Assembly (NCBI GenBank): GCA_031267175.1
Contig: JAIRZP010000035.1
Span: forward strand, 1-5,010
Length of the DNA: 5,010 bases
DNA from: Coriobacteriales bacterium
GTDB lineage: Bacteria; Actinomycetota; Coriobacteriia; Coriobacteriales; UBA8131
Reading direction: 5' to 3'
Part shown: in pieces, positions 1 to 4,784 of the stretch
How positions within the stretch are numbered: position 1 is the stretch's first letter
How the letters are laid out: each line of letters begins with the position of its first letter
Program-made: the position numbers and the translations under genes
Notes under the pieces: generated by a model
What the model was told of the DNA's origin: nothing
Seen by the model: the letters and a program-made list of their open reading frames with translations, nothing else
Databases searched by the model: none

Positions 1-451
1 GCTGCTTCTCTGGTTCAACACCGGTGATAACGCCGGTATACCTGAGGCGGGGCCTGGCATTTTTATCGGAGCTGCCTTTCTGGCGCGGCGCGCTGCTCTC
101 CTTTGCTCTGGTATCCTCCGGGTTCGGTGCGCCGTCCAGGGTGATAGTGGCTTCCTGGCCAATGGCCTGTTCAAAGTGCGCGAGCGTGCGCAGGGGCCGG
201 TCTATTCCCGGCGAGGAAACCTCTAGGGTATAGCTTCCCTTATACGGGTCCAGCGCTTCAACGACCTCCGCAACCCACGCATTGGCGCTGGCTACATCGT
301 CAAGGCACAGGCCCTCGGGCTTGTCGATATACACCCGGAGAAGAGCGTTACGTCCCGAGCCGGCTTGCTCGAGGTCAACGAGCTCAAAACCCTGGGACGA
401 GGCTGCCGCCTCCAAGGCCTCCAAGAGTTGTGTTTCCTTCCTGCTGCGCAC
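1..451 (-). CDS. rimP: Ribosome maturation factor RimP (partial, C-terminus beyond window)
   Basis: RimP binds the 30S subunit and helps its late assembly; it acts in the cytoplasm and is usually encoded just before nusA, which would lie off the left edge. 150 codons are visible. The N-terminal domain shows family hallmarks: GFELVDLE (residues 21-28), LRVYIDKPEG (38-47), LDDV (50-53) and the signature LEVSSPGIDRPL (76-87). The C-terminal SH3-like domain starts near residue 101 (ATITLDG) and resumes at RYTGVITGVE (137-146). Between them is an Arg/Lys/Ser-rich stretch of about 28 residues that is normally a short turn, so it looks like a low-complexity insertion. The start is GTG at 451-449: a TAG lies 15 codons upstream with no other start codon between, and a purine-rich site (AGGAAAGGGAG) immediately precedes the GTG. 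Identification is firm; the start is well constrained. Confidence 0.95.
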   Translation of the reverse strand, partial: MRSRKETQLLEALEAAASSQGFELVDLEQAGSGRNALLRVYIDKPEGLCLDDVASANAWVAEVVEALDPYKGSYTLEVSSPGIDRPLRTLAHFEQAIGQEATITLDGAPNPEDTRAKESSAPRQKGSSDKNARPRLRYTGVITGVEPEKQ

Positions 452-503
452 CTGCTCCCTTTCCTCTGTTCCCGCACAAACTCCGACCGTGCGCTAACAC
501 AAA

Positions 504-530
504 GAAAGCGGGACAGGAGAGCCCACTTTC
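504..530 (-). promoter_or_regulatory. rimP leader hairpin (possible attenuator or RNA-binding site)
   Basis: Read on the minus strand, GAAAGTGGG, a 9-nt loop (CTCTCCTGT) and CCCGCTTTC form a 9-bp stem with a single G-T wobble, followed by TTTGTG. It lies 52 nt upstream of the rimP start, downstream of a candidate promoter, so it would be in the rimP 5' untranslated RNA. From memory, GTGGG/CCCRC hairpins occur upstream of rimP-nusA operons in other Gram-positive bacteria; I cannot check that here. The T-tract is short (TTT), so a strong terminator is unlikely. It could be an attenuator, a protein site or a weak terminator for copZ transcripts. Confidence 0.6.
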
Positions 531-591
531 CTCAAATAAAAATCTGGCTTGTCCATTTGCGTCAGCAAACAGGCGTCTTCACAAGAAAACG

Positions 592-628
592 CTTATACCG
601 TTATATCACATTTGGCTTGATTTGGCTA
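592..628 (-). promoter_or_regulatory. Candidate sigma-A-type promoter for rimP
   Basis: On the minus strand TAGCCA (628-623, four of six matches to TTGACA) is followed by a 17-nt spacer and TATAAC (605-600, five of six to TATAAT). A second possible -10, TATAAG, sits at 597-592 but has no good -35. Initiation would fall near 590-595, giving a leader of about 140 nt that contains the 504-530 hairpin. The evidence is hexamer matching only. Confidence 0.35.
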
Positions 629-632
629 GAGT

Positions 633-836
633 TTATGGCAGTTCAAAGCCAATCTGTTCCAACAGGGCCCTCATGACAGCTTCGTCAACGCTGCCGTCGT
701 GTTGGATGGTTGCCGACGCGGAGTCCAGATCCGCTACCACCGACTCAACACCGGCAAGCTCGCCGAGCGTCTCCTCCACAGCACTGGTGCAGTGCCCGCA
801 GGTCATACCGTCTATCCTGATAACTGTTGTCGCCAT
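633..836 (-). CDS. copZ: CopZ-like heavy-metal-associated (HMA) domain chaperone
   Basis: A 67-residue, single-domain HMA protein. It contains the metal site MTCGHC (residues 11-16, Cys13 and Cys16), preceded by the beta strand TTVIRIDG, and then the usual beta-alpha-beta-beta-alpha-beta pattern: helix SAVEETLGELAGV, strands SVVADLDSASATI, helix VDEAVMRALLEQIGF. Proteins of this type bind Cu(I) through the two cysteines and pass it to P1B-type copper ATPases; zinc or mercury binding cannot be excluded. The frame extends upstream to an ATG at 857, but that ATG has no ribosome site, whereas the ATG at 836 follows GTGAGAGG and starts right at the domain boundary, so I use 836. No copper ATPase or CsoR/CopY-type regulator gene is in the window, and no clear copper operator was seen. 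It lies 94 nt downstream of gap on the same strand, so it may have its own weak promoter or receive read-through. Confidence 0.88.
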   Translation of the reverse strand: MATTVIRIDGMTCGHCTSAVEETLGELAGVESVVADLDSASATIQHDGSVDEAVMRALLEQIGFELP

Positions 837-875
837 AATCCTCTCACTTTCTGCCATGGTGTCAGGCGCATATAC

Positions 876-913
876 AAAAGCCCAGGGAAGTGATGATTAA
901 TGCTTGTCCCTGG
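876..913 (-). terminator. Possible rho-independent terminator of gap
   Basis: On the minus strand CCAGGGA (913-907) and TCCCTGG (888-882) form a perfect 7-bp stem around an 18-nt loop, followed by GCTTTTG. It begins 18 nt after the gap stop codon and lies before copZ, the expected place for a terminator. The loop is large and the T-tract only four residues, so termination may be partial and leave read-through into copZ. Confidence 0.4.
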
Positions 914-930
914 ACCAGCATGGTAACACA

Positions 931-2028
931 TCAGGCGGGCAGGGGTGCCTTGAGGGCGGAGAGTGCCAGCAGATAGGCATAGCCGTACTCGTTGTCGTAG
1001 CCGGCCACCACGTGCACGTTCTTGCCCAGGACCTCAATCTGCCCCGGTGCGACGATAGAGCCGATGCCCCGGCCGATAACGTAGGTGGAGACCATGGTCT
1101 TGCGATGCGAGACACGCAGGTTGAGCGGATGCAGCGCCTCATAGGCACGCAGCGCCGCCAGCACATTCTCCTTATTGAGTGCCTGTGTCTGTCCGGCCTC
1201 ATCAAACTCCATGACCAGAGAGAGGATGGACCCGTCGGTTACCGGCACGCGGCATGAGATGCCAAAGGTGTTTTCTATGGCGGGAAACATACGCTGGAGG
1301 CTCTTGGTAGCGCCGGTGTCGGTGACCACGATGTTGTCCATGCAGCCAAAGCCGTTGGCAAACTTATGCGCGTTGCCGTCGAGCGAGAGTTGCGAGTTGG
1401 TGACCGCGTGGGTGGTATTGAGGAAGATATTCCGGGGCATGCCATAGACATCGCCGAGGGCCTTGACAATGGGAGCGGCGCAGGTGGTGGTACAGCTGGC
1501 CCGCGAGACGATGGAAAGCCCCGTGTCGTCCTCGTCGTTGATACCGTAGATAACGAGCGGCGTGTCATCCTTTGCCGGAGCGCTCATGATGACCTTTTTG
1601 GCACCCGCGTCGAGAAAATGCTGGGCCTTTTCTCTGGTGAGGAACTTGCCGGTAGCGTCAATGGCCACGTCTACGCCCAGCTCGGCCAGGGGCAAGGTAG
1701 AGGGAAGCGCCGCGCCGAACACCGGAACCTCCAGCTTAAAGTCGGGCGTATGCCCTTCCAGCACCGAGCCCTCGTCCACAAAGACCAGATAGCCAAAATG
1801 ACCTTCGCAGATCTGCTCGCCCTCCGCGAGTTCGCGAGAATACACGTCCAGAGGAAAGAAGCGATGGGTAGAGTCATGCTCAAGTTTTTCTGCGACTTCA
1901 ATCAGGTTCTTGTATCCCGAGGCGCTGACGCCCCGCAGTTGGGCAAGCTCGCCCTGTTTAGCCAAAGCCCGCAAAGTACAGTTGAAGATCCTGCCGCCTA
2001 AACCGGCTACAAACAGTGTGTTGGACAT
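931..2028 (-). CDS. gap: Divergent glyceraldehyde-3-phosphate dehydrogenase (type I GAPDH family)
   Basis: A 365-residue GAPDH homologue; the family interconverts glyceraldehyde-3-phosphate and 1,3-bisphosphoglycerate with NAD(P) in central carbon metabolism. Conserved landmarks: DSTHRFFP (52-59), DATGKFLTREKA (124-135), KKVIMSAPAKDD (144-155), catalytic Cys179 in SCTTTC, catalytic His207 in THAVTN, TGATK (238-242), Arg260 in RVPVTDG, and YDNEYGY (344-350) with the nicotinamide-site Asn346. Departures from the norm: the NGFGRIGR loop is replaced by AGLGGRIFN (8-16), the Asp of the usual NDLTD ribose-binding motif is missing (SASGYKN at 35-41), CTTN is CTTT, and about 30 extra residues precede the catalytic Cys, so the protein is longer than the usual 330-340. 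Cofactor preference could therefore differ. The start is ATG at 2028 with an excellent GGAGGAG site; the frame stays open to 2274, but that stretch has no GAPDH similarity and contains promoter-like DNA. Enzyme identity as a family member is firm; its main physiological role is not. Confidence 0.9.
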   Translation of the reverse strand: MSNTLFVAGLGGRIFNCTLRALAKQGELAQLRGVSASGYKNLIEVAEKLEHDSTHRFFPLDVYSRELAEGEQICEGHFGYLVFVDEGSVLEGHTPDFKLEVPVFGAALPSTLPLAELGVDVAIDATGKFLTREKAQHFLDAGAKKVIMSAPAKDDTPLVIYGINDEDDTGLSIVSRASCTTTCAAPIVKALGDVYGMPRNIFLNTTHAVTNSQLSLDGNAHKFANGFGCMDNIVVTDTGATKSLQRMFPAIENTFGISCRVPVTDGSILSLVMEFDEAGQTQALNKENVLAALRAYEALHPLNLRVSHRKTMVSTYVIGRGIGSIVAPGQIEVLGKNVHVVAGYDNEYGYAYLLALSALKAPLPA

Positions 2029-2094
2029 GGCTCCTCCTATTCGGTAATGCTGATTTGATGAGCAGGTACTGCGTGGGCCCTTCTGGTTGCCTCG

Positions 2095-2121
2095 GGAAGC
2101 ACTCCCCAGGGAAGTGCTTCC
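2095..2121. repeat. 27-bp inverted repeat in the gap upstream region (operator or 5' mRNA hairpin)
   Basis: GGAAGCACT (2095-2103) and AGTGCTTCC (2113-2121) are perfect 9-bp arms. On the minus-strand transcript the pairing can continue inward through a wobble and two G-C pairs to a 3-nt loop. It lies just downstream of the candidate gap -10, around position +4 to +30 of the message, and about 67 nt before the gap start codon. That position suits a repressor operator (as for glycolytic gap genes controlled by CggR-like regulators) or an mRNA-stabilising 5' hairpin. No T-tract follows, so it is not a terminator. Confidence 0.6.
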
Positions 2122-2131
2122 AGTGTAGACA

Positions 2132-2160
2132 ATTCTACCTTGCTTTGTACAATCTGTATC
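2132..2160 (-). promoter_or_regulatory. Candidate promoter for gap
   Basis: On the minus strand TAGAAT (2137-2132, five of six matches to TATAAT) lies 17 nt from GATACA (2160-2155, three of six to TTGACA). An overlapping alternative is TTGTAC (2152-2147), a 17-nt spacer and TCTACA (2129-2124). Either starts transcription close to the inverted repeat at 2095-2121 and gives a leader of roughly 90-100 nt before the gap ATG. Confidence 0.4.
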
Positions 2161-2254
2161 CTTCTCGTTCGTGAGCGGCAGGTCGAAGCACCAAAGGAAG
2201 CATCGAATAAACAGCATAGTCAGCAGAACCAGCGGCCTTCCGCCTCTCTTTTTG

Positions 2255-2284
2255 TTAGCAGAGTAATCTCGCATGGTTTATAAT
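2255..2284 (+). promoter_or_regulatory. Sigma-A-type promoter for the membrane-protein gene at 2327
   Basis: A perfect TATAAT at 2279-2284 is preceded, with an 18-nt spacer, by TTAGCA at 2255-2260 (four of six matches to TTGACA). Transcription would begin near 2290, leaving a short leader with the AAGGAAGG ribosome site just before the ATG at 2327. The AGGAGG at 2285-2290 would fall at or before the transcription start, so it is probably not used for translation. Confidence 0.6.
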
Positions 2285-2326
2285 AGGAGGCACTCGTACG
2301 CATGATGGACAGAGCAAGGAAGGTAC

Positions 2327-3505
2327 ATGGCAGAAGAAAACGGTTCCGAGGCAAACTCCGACCATACGGATCTGAGCCTGACCGCTTTTATCGAAGCGCT
2401 GGATTCTGACGACCTTATGTCAGATGCCAGGACTGGCGTGCGGTCTGGTTTTGATCCCAACGCGACCATGGACTATCAGCAGGCCGGCATGCCTTACCCT
2501 GAGCTTCCCTTTGCCAATGAGGACTCCCCTGCCACTGCTGCCACACAAAAACCGAGGGAGCGTGGTGGGTCTGCACGCCACTCAACAAAGACAGCAGCAG
2601 CAAGGGCCTCTGCTGCTTCCAAGCCGCGCGTGCCCCGGAAGCAGCAGCGTGCTGATACTTCCAGCGGCCAGAACTCTGATTTTTTGCCTATCAATACCAG
2701 GCAGCTTGTGTACAAGATCCGTGGTGGAGGCAGCAAGCAGCGGTTCGATCCTCGTTCGCCGGCGCTTATCGCGGCTTCTGCGCTGCTCGTTGTCATCGGC
2801 ATTGGCATTTTTATCTTTGCGATAAACAACCTGACCAGCTCGCTCTCCGGCCAGACAACCGGCGTCGAGTTCAATCTCACGACCACCCAGACACGCGATG
2901 CCATCGACTCGCGCATTCCGATGCTTTTGGACTATATCGACTCTGACATCGCGGGCATCGGAGCGGCCCTTACCGAGAGCGGACAGCTGCTCTATACCAA
3001 TGACCGATATCAGACGGACTCGCCAGACATGAGCGCGACCGGCAGCGAGATCGTGAGTATGCCTATGCAAATGACCGAGGAGCAGATGATAGGGTACTAC
3101 GAGGGATCCTATAACGCCTATTCACCGGAAGAACTGGCGCAATACTTCAATGGCGCCTATGTCCTGGATATGGCGCGGGGAGATCTTGGCAGTTGGAACA
3201 GGCTCAAGTATGTCAACTTCAACGCTACGAGCCTCGAGGATGAAATGACCCATCTCGCGGATCTTCAGCAGCTTTCCGGCGACACGGTATCCATCTACGC
3301 CCAGGGCCTTGACTCCCGGGGCAACAGGGTCGTGCAAGGCCTGAAGGTCATTAATGAGGAGCGCGAGCTGTTCTTCAAGATCGCCGCCTGCCCGTTCAAG
3401 GACGTGTATACCGCGCAGACGCTCTCAGACGCGAGTATCTACATCTCCTGTACCGTGGCCAGCTACGACTTCTTTTCCGGCGCGGATACCATCACGGCTG
3501 AATAG
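2327..3505 (+). CDS. Uncharacterised single-pass membrane protein with disordered cytoplasmic tail
   Basis: I do not recognise a family in this 392-residue protein. Residues 1-145 are hydrophilic and look disordered: an acidic start (1-36), then an Ala/Ser/Thr/Lys/Arg-rich stretch (about 70-110) and a basic segment ending KQRFDPR. One clear transmembrane helix lies at about 146-166 (PALIAASALLVVIGIGIFIF). Positive charges before it predict the N-terminus inside and residues 170-392 outside. The external part is mixed alpha/beta, starts with a Ser/Thr-rich linker, holds a Tyr/Glu-rich region at 245-285, and has only two cysteines (355 and 375) that could form a disulfide. There is no signal peptidase site, lipobox or recognisable catalytic motif. 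The start is ATG with AAGGAAGG a few bases upstream. It is divergent from gap and convergent with the WecA/TagO gene, 7 nt away. An envelope role is plausible from topology and neighbour but unproven. Gene reality is firm. Confidence 0.85.
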   Translation: MAEENGSEANSDHTDLSLTAFIEALDSDDLMSDARTGVRSGFDPNATMDYQQAGMPYPELPFANEDSPATAATQKPRERGGSARHSTKTAAARASAASKPRVPRKQQRADTSSGQNSDFLPINTRQLVYKIRGGGSKQRFDPRSPALIAASALLVVIGIGIFIFAINNLTSSLSGQTTGVEFNLTTTQTRDAIDSRIPMLLDYIDSDIAGIGAALTESGQLLYTNDRYQTDSPDMSATGSEIVSMPMQMTEEQMIGYYEGSYNAYSPEELAQYFNGAYVLDMARGDLGSWNRLKYVNFNATSLEDEMTHLADLQQLSGDTVSIYAQGLDSRGNRVVQGLKVINEERELFFKIAACPFKDVYTAQTLSDASIYISCTVASYDFFSGADTITAE

Positions 3506-3512
3506 CTCAGAC

Positions 3513-4694
3513 TCACTTCGGCGGCACGTCGTCTTCAGGTGACGCTGCCTCCTCATTCTGCTGTTCCCCCTGCTCCTGCTCTTCGCGCTGCTGCTGCGCG
3601 TGGCTCTTGCGCTTTTCGTAATGATGGGCAAGGACCGTGCTCATGAGGCCCAGGCGCCAGATAAACAGGGCTACGACGACAATCACGATGAGTATGTACA
3701 CGATACGCAGGGCGCTTTGGTCCTGCACGATGAGTATGGCGAGTAGTGCCAGCACGATGCTCAGCCCATAGATGATGAGCACCGTGGTGCGCTGGCTGAA
3801 TCCCAGGTTGATAAAGCGATGGTGGACGTGTTCCTTGTCGGCGCTGAAGACGGATTGGCCGGAGCGCAGCCGTCTGACTATGGAGGTAAAGGTGTCGATG
3901 ACTGGGACTCCGGCAATGACCACCGGAATCAACAGAGAGACGAGCGCCGTAGCCCTCACCACGCCAAACAGCGACACGAGCCCCAGGCAGAAGCCGAGCA
4001 GGAGCGCGCCACTGTCTCCCAAAAAGACCTTGGCAGGATAGAAGTTGAAGCAGAGAAAGCCTCCGCACACGCCTATGAGGGCCAGGGCCATAATGGCGGC
4101 GTCCATGCCTCCCCGAGAAAAACTGAGGAAGAACAGCGCGGCGGCACAGATGGCCACCACGCCGGAGGCGAGGCCGTCGAGGCCGTCTATGAGATTGATG
4201 ATATTGGCAAAGGCCACCAGATAAAAGACCGTAAACGGGTAGGCAAACCAGTCGATGCTGATGACGCCGGAGCCAAAGGGGTTGAGGAAGTGGGAGAAGA
4301 GCACGCCGGACGCACAGGCGATAATGGCCGCCACGCACTGCCCGAGGAATTTGATAAAGGGCTTGATCTGATAGAGGTCATCTATCAGTCCAATGGCAAA
4401 CATGACAAACAGGGCCGCTCCGACACCATAGTAGTTGATGCCCCGGTTAAGCCCCTGGATTTCCAGAAGATCCGGATCTGCCGCATTGACCGCCACGATA
4501 AAGCCAAGCGCCAGGGCCAGGCCTATGAAAACGGCTATACCACCCAGACGCGGTATGGGCCGGGTATTGACGCGCCGTCCGTCGGGATAGTCTATGGCAC
4601 CCACGCGCCAGGCGAGTTTCATGGCCAGAGGAGTCGCTGCAACCGTGCCGACCAGGGCAATGAAAAAAACTGCTGCAAACCAGAACCATTCCAA
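3513..4694 (-). CDS. wecA: Undecaprenyl-phosphate GlcNAc-1-phosphate transferase (WecA/TagO/MraY family)
   Basis: A 393-residue polytopic membrane enzyme of the polyprenyl-phosphate sugar-1-phosphate transferase family. It would move GlcNAc-1-phosphate from UDP-GlcNAc to undecaprenyl phosphate, the first lipid-linked step for wall teichoic acid-like polymers or other surface glycans. Family motifs in order: RPIPRLGG (45-52), the Mg-binding acidic pair GLIDD (102-106), NLIDGLDGLA (167-176), FNFYPAKVFLGDSG (216-229) and HVHHR (289-293). The last motif, with VRRLRSGQSVFSADKEH, points to the WecA/TagO branch rather than MraY. About ten or eleven hydrophobic helices are visible. The C-terminal tail (about 358-393) is Gln/Glu-rich and probably disordered in the cytoplasm. 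Translation starts at TTG (4694-4692), with GAGGAG ending 5 nt upstream; ATGs nearby are in another frame. It is divergent from the gene at 4785 and convergent with that at 2327. The exact sugar substrate cannot be read from sequence; tagO and rfe are alternative names. Confidence 0.92.
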   Translation of the reverse strand: MEWFWFAAVFFIALVGTVAATPLAMKLAWRVGAIDYPDGRRVNTRPIPRLGGIAVFIGLALALGFIVAVNAADPDLLEIQGLNRGINYYGVGAALFVMFAIGLIDDLYQIKPFIKFLGQCVAAIIACASGVLFSHFLNPFGSGVISIDWFAYPFTVFYLVAFANIINLIDGLDGLASGVVAICAAALFFLSFSRGGMDAAIMALALIGVCGGFLCFNFYPAKVFLGDSGALLLGFCLGLVSLFGVVRATALVSLLIPVVIAGVPVIDTFTSIVRRLRSGQSVFSADKEHVHHRFINLGFSQRTTVLIIYGLSIVLALLAILIVQDQSALRIVYILIVIVVVALFIWRLGLMSTVLAHHYEKRKSHAQQQREEQEQGEQQNEEAASPEDDVPPK

Positions 4695-4735
4695 AAATAC
4701 TCCTCATAACAACCGGAGACAAACGACGTGTAGGC

Positions 4736-4745
4736 TATAATTATA
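4736..4745. promoter_or_regulatory. Symmetric divergent -10 element TATAATTATA
   Basis: The 10-bp perfect palindrome TATAATTATA contains TATAAT on the plus strand (4736-4741) and TATAAT on the minus strand (4745-4740). It sits between the divergent wecA-like gene (start 4694) and the gene at 4785, about 40 nt from each. Both transcripts would have short leaders. Neither side has a good TTGACA-like -35 at 16-18 nt, so strength may rest on the -10 or on an activator. Confidence 0.55.
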
Positions 4746-4784
4746 CGTCACTTGCTGCTCGGAAAGAGGATTGTAAAAACGACC

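Noticed and set aside
837..857. Seven-codon N-terminal extension of copZ to the ATG at 857
   Set aside because: There is no ribosome site before 857, whereas GAGAGG precedes the ATG at 836, where the HMA fold begins.
365..900. Plus-strand open frames spanning the rimP-copZ intergenic region
   Set aside because: They run antisense through conserved rimP and copZ coding sequence, have no convincing ribosome sites and no domain character.
1366..2001. A 211-codon plus-strand open frame opposite gap
   Set aside because: It lies wholly antisense to the conserved GAPDH coding sequence and shows no recognisable domain; it is explained by codon bias of the real gene.
2029..2274. An 82-codon upstream extension of the gap reading frame to an ATG at 2274
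   Set aside because: It has no GAPDH similarity, lacks a ribosome site, and covers the promoter-like sequence and inverted repeat. The ATG at 2028 has a near-perfect GGAGGAG site and starts at the normal GAPDH N-terminus.
2041..2326. A possible riboswitch or small RNA gene in the gap to membrane-protein intergenic region
   Set aside because: Apart from the two promoters and the 2095-2121 inverted repeat I find no conserved riboswitch core, T-box or hairpin plus T-tract terminator; 2161-2254 holds nothing I can name.
2302..2409. A 35-codon basic open frame starting ATGATG just after the promoter at 2279-2284
   Set aside because: It overlaps the start of the gene at 2327 in another frame, its AGGAGG is 11 nt away and probably upstream of the transcription start, and its basic composition is what the out-of-frame reading of this DNA would give.
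3819..4709. A 296-codon plus-strand open frame opposite the wecA-like gene
   Set aside because: It is a His/Lys/Glu/Gly-rich shadow of a membrane protein gene with unmistakable family motifs on the minus strand; there is no ribosome site or domain.
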